Below, one piece after another: positions 1 through 10,762 of a stretch of 33,894 nucleotides of DNA (positions within the stretch are counted from its first letter, which is position 1; every line of letters starts with the position of its first letter). The DNA is taken from positions 1-33,894 of the forward strand of contig CALDTY010000023.1 of NCBI GenBank assembly GCA_937923605.1. Reading direction: 5' to 3'. The notes beneath the pieces were generated by a model. That model was not told where the DNA came from. It was given only the letters and a program-made list of their open reading frames with translations, and did not search any database. This DNA comes from Candidatus Absconditabacterales bacterium. GTDB lineage: Bacteria > Patescibacteriota > Gracilibacteria > Absconditabacterales > Absconditicoccaceae. Position numbers and translations under genes: made by a program.

Positions 1-884
1 ATCGTAGGAATAGCTGCACTTACTATTCTAGTTTTTGATTCTATTTGAGTGATTTGAGATTCTGTTAACGATGATCTTGCTGCTTCTGACATCACTAATA
101 ATGCTTCATCTTTATTATTTTTCACTGCTAACATATTTCAAGCAAAATGACTACTCATTTGATCTAAACTAATATCTATAATCTCATGTCATGACTTTGT
201 TAATGACTCTAACACTACTTCTCTTTCATCCTCATTAGGGATACTTTCTGAGCAAATGACAGCAAAATCTTCTCAGATACATAACATAACATTTGTATGA
301 TATATTCTTTGATCTTCGTCTTCTGGAACTTTTGGATTGATTGCATGAAAAGCAACTTTATCATACCCTACCATTTCACAATACTCATCTAATACTTGAT
401 CATTTGAACGAGGAGAAAGAGCTACATAAGCAACTTTATTTACACGATCCAACAATAGTGATCATGTTCATTCAAGTGCTCTCTTTTCTTGCTCATGTTC
501 AGTTAATGAAAGTAATTCTTGAACTGAATATCAATTATCTTCCTTTAATTGATGCATGAGGCTATCTAGATTTTTTCTTTCTAAACTCCTATTACTTGCA
601 AGCATTGGATGCAATATAACTTTTCAATCTTGGTATAAGGATATTCGATTATTTGGAAAAATTGCATCTGGTGTTACTGGCGATTCTAGATCTTTAACAA
701 CAATCACTTCAATTCATTCATTTTCTAAAATTTCTTTGAATCAATTAAACTCTATAAGAGCTTTTTTTTGAGATTCCTCTAATGTCATTGTGTCGTTTTG
801 AAATCTATTTGTTTCTCATGCTTCTTCATTAAATCAAAAGCTTGCTGGTTCAATCATAATGAGTGATTTAGTTGTTTGTTCCAT
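1..884 (-). CDS. CtlX-type citrulline hydrolase / amidinotransferase-fold protein (3' end cut by window edge)
   Basis: About 294 residues are visible before the window ends. The protein belongs to the arginine deiminase (GME) superfamily and most resembles the citrulline-utilisation hydrolase CtlX. Visible family blocks are an N-terminal FGFNEEAGETNRFQ segment, PDAIFPNNR, LEGTGSLLLD, YHTNVMLCIGEDFAVICSE and FAGNMLAV. The catalytic Cys motif near the C-terminus lies beyond the window. CtlX-type enzymes act on citrulline or related ureido/guanidino substrates; the exact substrate here is inferred. Many conserved glycines are TGA. It is the last visible gene of the arginine-related run, 17 bases after the M19 dipeptidase. 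The ATG at 884 is the first start after the upstream stop and has no SD. Confidence 0.8.
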
Positions 885-901
885 GTGTATAATACATTAA
901 G

Positions 902-1930
902 TTATAAAACATCTTGAATAAATCTTTTCGCATTTCATCACATCACTTTATCAATTTTATTTTCGGTCATTCATTTTTTCTTCATTTTGTCTATCACTAG
1001 GTGGTACTTACTCGCATCATTAAATCCTTCAATCACATGATCTTCTTCTACTCCATCGAAATCCGTCCCTAGAGCAACATGATCTTCTCACACTAGATTA
1101 ATCAAGGATTCTAATTGAGTTACATAATCGTCAGTATTTAATAAAGGATATTGATTATCATCATGTTTCATGATCGCTAATCATATTATTCATCATTTGT
1201 TTGCTACTTGAGTGGCTTGTTTTGGTGTAATAAATCTATGATTATCAGTATCCGATGTTAAAGCAGTATGAGAGACCATCATTGGACTTGAGATTATTTC
1301 TAATGCTTCCTCTACTGATCTTCTAGATAAATGAGCTAGATCAAGAATCATTCATTTATCCACAACTTTTTTCACAAATTGTCTTCATAATGTAGTTAGT
1401 CAATGTGTTTGCTTTTCTTTATGTGACCCTTGAGCAAGAATATTATCTACATTCCATGTTAGTCAGATTGATCTAACTCACATGTCGTACAATTTATCTA
1501 ATGAGTCCATATTTCATGACGGATCTTGTATGTAATATCATTCTATGTGCTTGATAAGTCATAATTTTCAATCTTTTATGCATTGTTCTAGTTGATCACC
1601 GTTTAAGATTTGACGGATTTCTCATTTTGAGGCTGACACTAGATAATCGTAAAACTTATTATGGCGAAATAACTCATATGCTGCAGCTTGTGTAGGTGTA
1701 TTGTTATTAGAAAAAAGATTATCTCCAGCTTTCATCGTCTCAGGTTCAATAAATAATGCTGCAATAACAGCTGCAACTCACGACTTTTTTAATTTTTCTA
1801 AAGACACATGATTTACTGCATTCATTCATTCCATATTTCGACCATATGTATTGTCTTCCTTTGCAAAGAAGTCTTTATGTGTTGTGGAGAGACTATTGTC
1901 AGACCAATCTTGATGTAAATCAATTATCAT
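902..1930 (-). CDS. M19 family membrane dipeptidase
   Basis: A 342-residue zinc dipeptidase of peptidase family M19 (renal/membrane dipeptidase fold). The expected blocks appear in order: IDLHQD near the N-terminus (first metal ligands), LIKHIEG (bridging Glu), LDLAHLS and MMVSHTAL (metal-binding His residues), LGTDFDGVEED, and the closing VMGGNAKRFIQDVL helix, where the usual GxN motif needs TGA = Gly. There is no signal peptide, so a cytosolic role is likely despite the family name. M19 enzymes cleave dipeptides, some with unusual or D-residues. It sits in the arginine block, 24 bases after DUF917, which suggests release of amino acids from scavenged dipeptides. That pathway link is inferred. 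Confidence 0.9.
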
Positions 1931-1954
1931 GATATATGACTAATAATTAAAGCA

Positions 1955-2935
1955 TTACTTTGATGTATATTCAAATCATTGCCACCTCTCTTCTGCTTTT
2001 TTACTACATAGAGTCACTGACATTCAAGATTTTAAATCCGTACTATGCACTCATTTTTTTGTTTTATTATTAAGCAGCATAATTAAATCTGGAAAGTTTA
2101 TAAGCAACTCTCATTTATCATCAAAACATTGCATATATTCATTTTGCACTTTAATCTTATACGTTTTATTTCAAGTATTTAATTGAACTTCCCCTCAGAA
2201 GAATCATTTTGCTCTATTTAGGTTTACTTCTCATACTTCACAAGTATCTATAACTTGAATATTACTATTCTCCAATATATCTCATAAGGAATTCTTTGAT
2301 GACTTAATTTTTTCTCAAAGCTTCATACTTCTTGAAATTGTTCATAAACTCAAATATTTCTTCATTTCTCATGCTTTTCAAATATGATCTACACAAAAAA
2401 CACTTCATCAATATTCTTCAACTGACTCCCTAAGTACACTATCTAATTCTTTTGGTCAAATATCTCATAATATCATGTTAATTCAATTTTTATTTCAATA
2501 ATAAACTGGTGTTACGTTTTTATTATATAAATAAAAATTATCATACGTCGCTTCAGGCACAGCTCTTCAACCACATGCATCTGCGTCAATAAGAAAAATA
2601 TTTGACTTTGCACATATTTCAGCAACTAAAGATTCAATACTTACTTCAACTGGGAATATTCAAGTTAATTTTCATCAAAGATCTGATTCTACTTTATCAA
2701 TAATGCTTGTGATCGTTTCTGTCGCTCCCTCAATATCTGATCATGCGGCTCATATAGCATACATTGATGCAACATATTCATCATCATCGATCTCATCAAG
2801 AGACTTTAAGATGACTTCTGATGTCAGTGATTTTGATTTATCAATTTGTTCATCAAATTTTAGTCATCATCATGTTCAATAAATCGATGATCACCGTGCA
2901 ATATTTTCATAATCTTTAAATTCTAGAGTTTTCAT
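1955..2935 (-). CDS. DUF917 family protein (hydantoinase-associated)
   Basis: A 326-residue protein matching DUF917, also called the S-methyl thiohydantoin desulfurase-like family. The N-terminal IARGSSIYGTGGG segment matches the family's ARGAxxLGTGGGG opening, with three of its glycines encoded by TGA. The central DADACGGRAVPE block matches the DGDGxGRAxPE signature. The rest is an alpha/beta C-terminal domain (GFFGGEVQLN, LINFPDLIMLL). Family members often accompany hydantoinases and cyclic-amide metabolism; the true substrate is unknown. The gene lies 18 bases after the second DDAH-like gene and 24 before the dipeptidase, so it is probably co-transcribed. A role in handling a cyclic or modified amino-acid intermediate is inference. 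Confidence 0.75.
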
Positions 2936-2953
2936 AAGAAGAAAAAAATAAAA

Positions 2954-4156
2954 CTACAATTGATTTGTTAGACAATGCACTCATCCTCAAGCTTTCCAGT
3001 ATTCTGATGTAGGTGTCACTCTTCTAATTACTCACATTTTTTCCATCTGCATTTCTATATCATGCGGAAATCGATCTGATGAAATTAAGTATTGATTTAG
3101 TTGTAATGTATTAATAATTCACCCTCAACGTTTAGTGTTAATATATTCTCATTTTTTACCATTCCATTCACTTTTAGTTACTCAGTACTCTCGAGGAACA
3201 TCTAATAATGGTAAGTTTCTTTTGTTGAAAAAGTTTTTTGCATGATTGTAAGAAGCTATTGAACAAATATCATTACAGATAATTCCTCAAATAAGTTTTC
3301 ATTGATCATCGGTAAGTACTGAGAAAAATGTATCAATATGGAATGCATTTTTTCATGAAAGTTCAAGATAATTTTCGTCTTCAATTCAAAATTGTTTTTT
3401 TACAAACTCAATTCACTCTTTTGTATTTCTTGATCATTTTTTAGAGTATCATGCAAACAGTATATTTTCATGAGGAAGATAACGAAAGTCACCTCATTCA
3501 AATGCCTCAATTTTATTATCATGAACAATGATTTCTCTTTCTAATCATTGATCCACTAATATTTCAAGTAATCATTTCACCATGTCAGCTTGGTGACGTC
3601 TTCATACATGCTGAAAATTTGAAATAAGAATCTTATCTTTTTGATTTGAAAGAAATGCATCACGCACATAAACAAATGAATCTGAGTCTAACTTCTTTTG
3701 TTTATTAGCTATATTTGTGATCCATTGTTTCATCCACTTTTCTTCTGTTTCTGGCTTTTTATCTTCGATATTTTCAATTTCTTTATTAGCTTTTATATTT
3801 TTTGTTAAAACTTCTTGAAGTTCAGCCTCTGTTATCAAGAGATTATTAAGAACACGCTTTACATCATTACTTTGAATTGAATTGTCTAGTTCCTCTATTT
3901 TAGTCTTATATGCTATTTCCCCATTATTTTCTTCTCTTGTGTCGGGAAAATCAAAAACATGAACAGGTGAACTTGAAATATTTTCTAAGTTACTTACTAA
4001 AGCTTGATGCTGACTTTTAGCGACTGCACCAAGTACATGCGTATGTCTATTTGCAGCAACATTTTTTCATTTCTTTTGAGCAATTTTACTTTTTACTCAA
4101 TCTTTGTAAAATCATTCGTCATGAGGTTTTACTAATATCAATTCTGGAGTTTTCAT
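2954..4156 (-). CDS. DDAH / arginine deiminase superfamily hydrolase, copy 2
   Basis: A 400-residue GME-superfamily enzyme. Visible landmarks are SFVYVRDAFLS (substrate-binding Asp region), AFEGGDFRYLP, NAFHIDTFFSVL (catalytic His with following Asp) and the C-terminal GGGVHCLTNQL with the nucleophilic Cys. Enzymes of this type hydrolyse guanidino groups of arginine, agmatine or methylarginines, giving ammonia or amines plus citrulline-type products. It shares architecture and the identical last seven residues with the gene at 4827-5825, so the two are paralogues. This copy has an extra charged, helix-rich insert at about residues 75-150. The acetyltransferase gene sits between the two copies. 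Whether the substrate is free arginine, an acetylated derivative or peptidyl-arginine cannot be read from sequence. Confidence 0.83.
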
Positions 4157-4180
4157 TACATAAAAAAATAATAAATAAAA

Positions 4181-4804
4181 TTATTTTTGTGTAGATAAAA
4201 CAAGATCAAACATACGATTTCCATATACAATATCTCCATTTTGAAAAGGAGCAACGTTTTGCATAGTAGAAAATAGTCAATCTGGCAATTCATCTGGTAG
4301 ATATTGAGTTAGTCCATATTTATCATTTATATGTTTAATTTTTGGTTTATTTGTGACAGAAAAAACTGGTTTTGATTGACGTGTGATAAGCATTTCTGCA
4401 ATAAGTGTTGATGCAATTCATTTTCATCTATAACGTGAATTTACAACTAATGATCACCTCTCATATAAGGATATCTTTTTTCCATCCTTCAATGTGTAAT
4501 CCAGTTCCATCGTGGAAATGAATCAACATACATCATCATTGTGTTTCATCATAATTACTCAACAAGTATTTGATTCTTTCAAAAGATCCTCTCATGTTTT
4601 TATCAGCATTGTATTACCATGATCATCATTTTCCTTCTGCAGCCAAGTTGATCGAATGTTACATTCTTCTAAGGAACAAGAATAGTGAGGAATATATCAT
4701 TCCATCAATAGTTTTCTTAATTGGGCTTTACTCATACGCAATTTTTCTTCGAAGGTAGCTCCTTTTCTTCGAAGATGTTCTAATTTAGAAATAATATCTT
4801 CCAT
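4181..4804 (-). CDS. GNAT-family N-acetyltransferase
   Basis: A 207-residue protein. The acetyl-CoA-binding motif A is clear: LVVNSRYRGKGIASTLIAEML, with one glycine encoded by TGA. Before it come strands typical of the GNAT fold (NTCGVIMMKHNDDVCGFIST). The N-terminal 40 residues are helical and charged. The gene lies between two DDAH/arginine-deiminase-like paralogues with 22 and 24 base gaps, so they are almost certainly one transcript. The context suggests acetylation of an amino acid or guanidino compound, but GNAT substrate preference cannot be deduced. Acetylation of a small molecule, a peptide or a polyamine are all possible. Confidence 0.8.
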
Positions 4805-4826
4805 AGGAATCAATAGCTAAACTAAA

Positions 4827-5825
4827 TTACAATTGATTAGTCAAACAATGCACTGATCATCATGTCTTTCGGTATGTTGAAGTTGGTGTTACATATCTTT
4901 TGATACCTTCTATTTGTAATCTTTTTTCGACTTCATCTGTAAAAACTCAGTTTGAAATTAAGTGCTCGTTTACATTCAAAGCATTGATTGATCATCATCT
5001 AGGATCACCATCTTTTTCATAGTCTCAACCAAATTCTGAAGGGACTGTTTCTAGAAATAATTTGTGTTTTTTGAAGAATGCTCTAACATCGTCCATATTG
5101 TTCACCAATCCTTCACAAATAATTCATCAAATAAGTTGTCAACTATCATCAGTTACTGCTGAAAACACAGTATCTATATGAAAGCTAGTTGATTCAACTA
5201 TAAGAAATTTTTTCTTAGGAATGTTGAAATTTTTTCTTACAAAATCTACTCACTCAGCGTTATTTCTTGATCCTGTGGGGCTAAGTCAGGCAAATAAAAT
5301 GTTGTTTTTCGGTATATATCTAAAATCTCCTCACTCTAAATGAATCTTGTCTGAAATATCTAAAGGATTTATAACTTTTCTATCTAAATTGTTCTTCTTT
5401 AATGTCTTTAAAAGTTGTTTCTCGATAACCTTTGACTCCTCAAACCTATCAGTGTTTGTAAAATTAGATAATATTAATGTGTCCTTTTGATTGGAAATGA
5501 ATGCATCACGAGTAAATACTGAATCGTAGTTGTCATATACTCTAGGCAGACCAAACTTAGGCTTTGACAAAAGTTTATCTTTATGCTGTAGATATTTTGT
5601 ATTATACTCATTTGGGTACGGCATGAGATGCACCTGAATGTTACTTAGTCATCATAACACTCATTGGATTACTTTGTGCTGAGCCTTAGCAAGTTCATGA
5701 TGAACCAATTTTCATTCGTTTTTTTTAGCTATTTGATTTTCTCCTTTTTCATTTTCAGCATGCTTATATCCTTCTGGAAAGAATATTTTATCATCTGGTT
5801 CATTCATTAGTAAGTGTGTTTTCAT
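4827..5825 (-). CDS. DDAH / arginine deiminase superfamily hydrolase, copy 1
   Basis: A 332-residue GME-superfamily enzyme. It has SVFTRDAFIS, HLEGGDFRYIP, TSFHIDTVFSAV with the catalytic His, and GGSVHCLTNQL with the catalytic Cys, so the active site looks complete. It is shorter than its paralogue at 2954-4156 because it lacks that protein's charged insert. It follows argS by 28 bases and precedes the acetyltransferase by 22. Known relatives hydrolyse arginine, agmatine or N-omega-methylated arginine in the cytosol; here arginine or a derivative is the likely substrate by context. The N-terminus starts with a strand-like MKTHLLMNEPDD, comparable to MKTPELILVKPHD in the paralogue, which supports both chosen starts. 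Confidence 0.83.
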
Positions 5826-5853
5826 TATATATAGTGAATTAAAAGTTTCTATT

Positions 5854-8034
5854 TTATATTCTATCAGGCACTTGAATATGACAAATTTTACAAATATTTT
5901 GCATAGTCTGTATTGCTTGCATGGTAATCCATGCTCTCATTTCGGCTTTTTCTCATCATCTAATCAATGAATTGTTTGCATAAAATGAGTTGAATGCTTG
6001 CGCCATTTCAAAAAGATACTGTGCTAAAATTGATGGTTCTTTTTTGTCAGCAGCTTTCTTTATTTCATTTGTACAAGATTGAATTTTCTTGATCAAAGCT
6101 ATAACTTCATCAGACAATGCTCATTGTATAGTGATAGAATCAAATGCTTTATATCATTGTCAAAAATTTTCTTCAAATTTATGTAATGCGCTTTTAGCTC
6201 TACAAATTGCATATACTATATACACTCATCATGAACTTTCAAATCCTTGTATAGTTTTTTGCAAGTCTTCATGTATAAGCACATCTTGTTTTCTTGTCTT
6301 TGAAATATCATTGTACACTATTCATCAAATGGCTAATTTTTGAGCAATATCGATAATTTCTTCATCATCAAATTCAGAATCTTTATACTTGTTAGCATAA
6401 TATTGCTTACTTTCTTGAATTAATTTATGTACATTTGCTGCTCACTCTCTACTAGAAAGTTTCTTTTTAGTTTCAGCATTAACATAAAATCAAAATGGAA
6501 TATGGTTCAAAGCGACACTGTCATGAGATGATATTTTTTCATAATCCAGCTGTTTAGTAGAATCAAATAATTTTTGAAAATGCTCATCCTGCTCTTGTCA
6601 AACTACATAATCTATTATTACAGGGTCAAAAGTCTGCATTCTATACGTAACTGCTCACAAATCACGTGTAGCGTATATAGTTGATCAATCAGATTTCATA
6701 ACTACATATCTTTCATACTTTGGTAATTGAACCACATATGATCAAATATCATTTTGAGCTGATTCTATCATTTGTTGGGCAAATTTTTTTGTCAGACTTT
6801 GATCGTGATTAATATCACTGATGGTTCTATTTGCAAATCACTCATCATAATAAACCATTTCTCATGATTCTACTCATTTCAACACAAGCTGTTTTCATTT
6901 GTCAGCATAATGACTTTCTCACACAACATAATCTAAGTGAATGTCTAATTCATTATAAAAATGCTGAAATTCATCTAAGCTCCAATTAACAATTTTTTGC
7001 CAATCTTCAACTTCCTTTTCTTTTCATGTTTCTAAATTTGAAAATGCTTTTTTAGATTCCACTTCAAATAACTGAAAGCGATCTTTAAATGCTTCATAAG
7101 TATCAGTTCATCATATTGTTCATTCTAAAATCTCTTTATCAAAAACTGACATATCATTAAATGTTTCTTTATCTTTCGAAACTTTCTGGGCCAACCTATG
7201 AGTAGTATAAATATGCACCATCATCTCATTCTCATGAATATTGTTTGCAGCATAATATTCCTTCCAATGCTGCATTCATGCAATAAAAACTCAGAATCAT
7301 CCCCAGTCATTTACATGATTCATTCTATGTACAGTGTATCAATTTGCTTCGTATATATTTCAAAGCACATGTCCCAGTACAGTTGATCTAATATGTCAGG
7401 CATGTAAACGTTTTGCAGTATTTGGACTTGAATAATCTATAACCACATGTTGATCCTTATACTGATCTGTATGACCATATAATCATCCAAACTCTTGTAC
7501 AGAGTTCAACAAAGAAAAAAGGTATCCGTCATCAAGTGTTAGATTGATATAGATACCTTTTTCTTGTATTTCAGTAATGTTTTTGGACAGATCTGTTGAT
7601 TCTAGTAGCCTAGATTTCAACTTAGGAATAAAATCTTCTCTATACTCTTTTCATAATGATCCTATTAAGGGTGAAACTTTTATGGCAATATCACTTCAAA
7701 GTCTTTCACCATCTTTTCATAGTTTTTTACGGTCTATAAAAGATATTCAAATATCTCAAGAGTCAATATCTTCATATCACATATCTAAGACATGCTTAGT
7801 AATGCTCTGCTTGAGTTGCTCCAATGGATACTTATTTATTTCAATATATCATAAATCCTCTCTTCTTCCTATAACTTTTTCTTTAGTCTCCAAAACATCT
7901 TTGTTGAGCTTAGTTCTTAACGCTGATAATGATCATAAATTTCACATATGTTGCTGGTGAGCACGCGCTGTGATTTTTTTATGATATAGTTCATTTGGTC
8001 ACAAACTTTGTTTCTTTTTTTCGATCATATACAT
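5854..8034 (-). CDS. argS: arginyl-tRNA synthetase with extended N-terminus
   Basis: A 726-residue class I synthetase that charges tRNA-Arg. The HIGH-type signature reads SSPNTAKRLHAGHIRST at about residue 211, with the first Gly of HAGH encoded by TGA. MNHVNDWGGFGVLI and YATRDLGAVTYRM, the typical ArgRS catalytic blocks, follow. The KMSKS equivalent is KKLSSREGAANV, somewhat divergent. The C-terminal DALR-type helical domain ends IRGGEKAEMRAWITMQAIQTM. Usual length is 550-600 residues with HIGH near 115-130, so about 90 residues are added at the N-terminus. A second in-frame ATG lies at 8028. The gene has its own promoter, leads the arginine-related run, and has tRNA-Arg immediately upstream. 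Confidence 0.93.
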
Positions 8035-8070
8035 GATAAAAAGATAAAACATTTGTTACACTCTACACAT

Positions 8071-8100
8071 AGTATATATATTTTGTAAATATTATTTCAA
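8071..8100 (-). promoter_or_regulatory. probable argS promoter
   Basis: On the minus strand TTGAAA (8095-8100) is followed by an 18-base spacer and TATACT (8071-8076), 36 bases before the argS start. It lies downstream of the tRNA-Arg terminator, which suggests that the arginine block is transcribed independently of the tRNA unit. Confidence 0.4.
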
Positions 8101-8150
8101 ACTAAATTTTACAATGTAGATTGACATGAGTATAAAAAGTATGCATGAAA

Positions 8151-8179
8151 TAAAAAATCAAACTCTAGAAGTTTGATTT
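8151..8179 (-). terminator. terminator after tRNA-Arg
   Basis: A perfect 10-bp stem (8155-8164 with 8170-8179, loop 8165-8169) is followed on the minus strand by a run of six T. It lies 27 bases after the tRNA 3' end and separates the ftsW-to-tRNA unit from argS. Confidence 0.7.
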
Positions 8180-8205
8180 AACTATTTCTATATCATTTGT
8201 AAAAA

Positions 8206-8279
8206 TGGCAGAGAGGATCAGATTTGAACTGATAACCGAGGTGCCGAAGACCTCTGTGTTCCCATTACACCACCCCCCT
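8206..8279 (-). tRNA. tRNA-Arg(UCG)
   Basis: Folds as a complete 74-nt cloverleaf on the minus strand. The 7-bp acceptor AGGGGGG pairs with CCTCTCT using two G-U pairs. The D stem is GTGT/ACAC with a 7-nt loop holding GGG. The anticodon stem GAGGT/ACCTC closes the loop CTTCGGC, giving anticodon UCG for arginine CGA. The variable loop is GGTT and the T arm is ATCAG-TTCAAAT-CTGAT. Discriminator G and an encoded CCA follow. It lies 34 bases after an unknown basic protein and about 170 bases upstream of argS, an attractive pairing of a tRNA with its synthetase gene. Confidence 0.88.
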
Positions 8280-8313
8280 ATGTTAGTTTAATGTGGTTCC
8301 GCACAAATCGTTT

Positions 8314-8628
8314 TTACTTCAAACTCATTCTATGCGCTCTTTTAAGATATCTTCTATATGCCCAACTGCCTTTTCAGATCTGTGCAAATGTTGGTTCTCA
8401 TCAACTTGGTTTACGTCTGAGCCTAAATCAATCTGGATCTTCGCGGCATGATGTAGTATCACACACCCATTTTCACGACCTCATGAACCATTCATATGTG
8501 TTTCACAATGGATTAGTATAGTCTCTTTTCATTCCATCATTTGATCTTGTTTTTGGTCATGTCAAAAGTTTCTGCTTCGCTTGTTGCGCTTTTTTCTTTG
8601 CTATTCACTGTTTATTAGTTCTTGACAT
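8314..8628 (-). CDS. small, very basic protein of unknown function
   Basis: 104 residues, unrecognised. It is rich in Lys and Arg at both ends (KQGIAKKKAQQAKQKLL at the start, WAYRRYLKRAHRMSLK at the end). The middle segment NTYEWFMRSGKWVCDTTSC is aromatic and holds two Cys seven residues apart. At least seven glycines are TGA, so it is native to the code-25 genome. It is 36 bases after the gene above it and 34 bases before tRNA-Arg in the same direction. The charge suggests nucleic-acid binding, perhaps ribosome or tRNA association, but that is only inference from composition and position. A standard-code reading would miss it entirely. Confidence 0.6.
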
Positions 8629-8664
8629 TGGTTAAAGGAGGATAATTAGTAGCTGTGTTTGTAT

Positions 8665-9444
8665 CTATTTATGTAGGAATTTCAAAACGTAGTTGGAAAT
8701 AGTTATAGTATTTCATAAATATTCTTGGATCATTTGTTGACGGTCAGAGTAATCATAATCATTACCTCATAGTCGCTTACTCCATAGATCTAACAGTTCT
8801 TGGTCGTTAATATTAAGTTGTAATAACTGACCATTTTTTTGATCTTGATAATCATGACTAATATATATTCACTGTTTATGCAATCATGTGATTATAGCTA
8901 ATATACCATCTTCCTTTGCACTTATAGAACCTTCTAATGGCAAATGTATCTTTACGTGCTTAAGTCATGCATCGGAGAAATCAAAATGACCATATATTAA
9001 AGCTAATCAAAAAAGATATGAAAGTTCGTGTAGTACAGTATTATTCTGGATTTGCTTAAATACTAAGCGAACAAATTTCTCCATATGTAATTGAACTGGA
9101 ATATCTAACAAATTACATACTTCTTGTACCCAATCAATTTTGCTCCTATCGAATCAATAAGCATAGTATTTAATTTCACTAGTATTTTCATCAAACCATT
9201 CGTAGATACTAATTCATAGTACAACACTATCTCTATCAATCTTATGCTCAATATTTTCTTCTTTTAGTATTACAATTTCCATTCCATCTCATACTTCTTG
9301 AGGTCTCATTAGTCTGATTTCATTTTTGTGGATCACAAGTAATTTTTCCCCTGAAGTAGCAAAGATTCCTTCTTTCATATAAAAATTATATGAGTTGTCT
9401 CATAAAGCACTGCAAATAAATCATGTAGATTCTTCTCTAATCAT
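8665..9444 (-). CDS. conserved-looking protein of unknown function, coupled to ftsW
   Basis: 259 residues, not recognised. It has no signal peptide or membrane segment, and appears to be a mixed alpha/beta soluble protein (ATSGEKLLVIHKNEIRLM, YAYGFDRSKIDWVQEVCNLL, ELSYLFGLALIYGHFDF). The start ATG at 9442-9444 overlaps the ftsW stop by one base (TAATG), suggesting translational coupling, so its product is probably needed with FtsW. Several glycines are TGA. The stop is TAG at 8665-8667. A role in cell-wall assembly is possible only from context. Confidence 0.65.
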
Positions 9445-10607
9445 TAATTAATTTTGTGAATAATTTTATGTAAAAGGATAACTTCAACCATATTGACCAT
9501 CAATGCTGATCAACCATGACTAATAAATGGCAGTGTCACTCAGGTCAAAGGTAACAGTTTAATATTTACTCATATATTTACAAACATTTGTATTATAATC
9601 AATGAGATCAGTCCAATTACTATCCCTCTATCAAAAGGATCACGAACGGCTCTTAATCACTGAATAACATTCCAGGCCAATAAGAAGTACAGAGTTAATA
9701 AGACACTATTCCCAAGAAATCAAATCTCCTCAGAAAAAGCTGCAAAAATAAAATCACTTTGTGCTTCCGGGATATATCAAAATTTTTGAAGTCATTTACC
9801 GTATCCTTTTCCAATAAGTCATCATCATCAAACTGAGACTAGTGCTTGAGTAGTTTGCCATCAAATTCATCTAGCATTTTCGTCACTACTTGGATCAATG
9901 AAATAATCAATTCTCTCTTTAACATAACTACTTTTTGCAGATGCAAACATCATTACTGCAAATCACATAATCAAGGTAAGAAGTATATAATATCGCTTAC
10001 CTCCATAAAACCAAAACAAAGTGAGAGCAACAGGTCAGATAATAAACAATGATCAGTAATCTGGCAAGAGAAAATATAATCAAGCACAAAATCCAGTAAT
10101 AAGAGCAAATCAAATATAATATTGAACTTCGTCAAATATTCTTTTCTTTCTGACCAACCAAGAGGTCAATAAGAAGACTATTCAGACTTTAAAAAATTCT
10201 CAAGGTTGAATTGTATTACCAGCTATTTGTATCCATAAACGTGCTCATTTATTAAAATCCTCACCTAGAAAAAACAAGGCAAGCATTAGTATTAGTGTTC
10301 ATCAAAATATAACATAACTACTCTTCCTAATAAATGATCGTGGAATAAAGTATACAATCAGGCATACTACAATTCATAAAATGAATTTTTCTATATGCTC
10401 AAAGAAGTAAAAATAATTAGACGGAGCGTCTAAGAATTTACGAGTATACTCAAAGGATTCATGTATGCTCACACTGAACATCGCTCAGATACCAAACATT
10501 AATAATAGCGCACCAAAAAACAATATCCACCATCACCTAAGAAGCGAGATCGCTAAAATTCCGATCAATATAAACAAACTAATTACTACTAGAATTATTG
10601 AAAACAT
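9444..10607 (-). CDS. ftsW: FtsW/RodA/SpoVE-family peptidoglycan polymerase (SEDS)
   Basis: A 387-residue polytopic membrane protein of the SEDS glycosyltransferase family, which polymerises lipid II with a partner transpeptidase. About ten hydrophobic helices are visible. Family landmarks are the GEDFNKGARLWIQ block (equivalent to G-x-NGARRW), IQPGEFFKV, LPDYGSLFII, GIGWQTTQALVSVGGGGLIGKGYG, EAQSDFIFAAFSEEIGFLG and the C-terminal LLPLTGVTLPFISHGGSALM. Nearly all of these glycines are TGA. The last motif matches FtsW/SpoVE better than RodA, but the split is not certain. It begins a short minus-strand run and is divergent from the DUF212-ftsQ-mnmA unit. The best promoter leaves almost no leader. 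Confidence 0.9.
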
Positions 10608-10610
10608 GTC

Positions 10611-10639
10611 ATTATATTAACGTCAACAAATTTACTCAA
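10611..10639 (-). promoter_or_regulatory. probable ftsW promoter, nearly leaderless
   Basis: TTGAGT (10634-10639), a 17-base spacer, then a perfect TATAAT (10611-10616) on the minus strand. The ftsW ATG begins three bases after the -10 box, so transcription would start at or inside the start codon. Either the mRNA is leaderless or an upstream promoter is used. Confidence 0.4.
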
Positions 10640-10696
10640 AGATACGATTAGCAGTATTGAAAGCAAGCTTTGAATAGATTATATCAAACATACCTA

Positions 10697-10724
10697 TTGA
10701 AGAATAATAGTTTTTCTCTATAGT
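10697..10724 (+). promoter_or_regulatory. probable promoter of the DUF212-ftsQ-mnmA unit
   Basis: TTGAAG (10697-10702), a 16-base spacer and TATAGT (10719-10724), 38 bases before the ATG at 10763. The same box pair and spacing recurs before the first DoxX gene. Confidence 0.45.
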
Positions 10725-10762
10725 AAAATTTATTAATCAACACGTTTTATATACATGAATAG

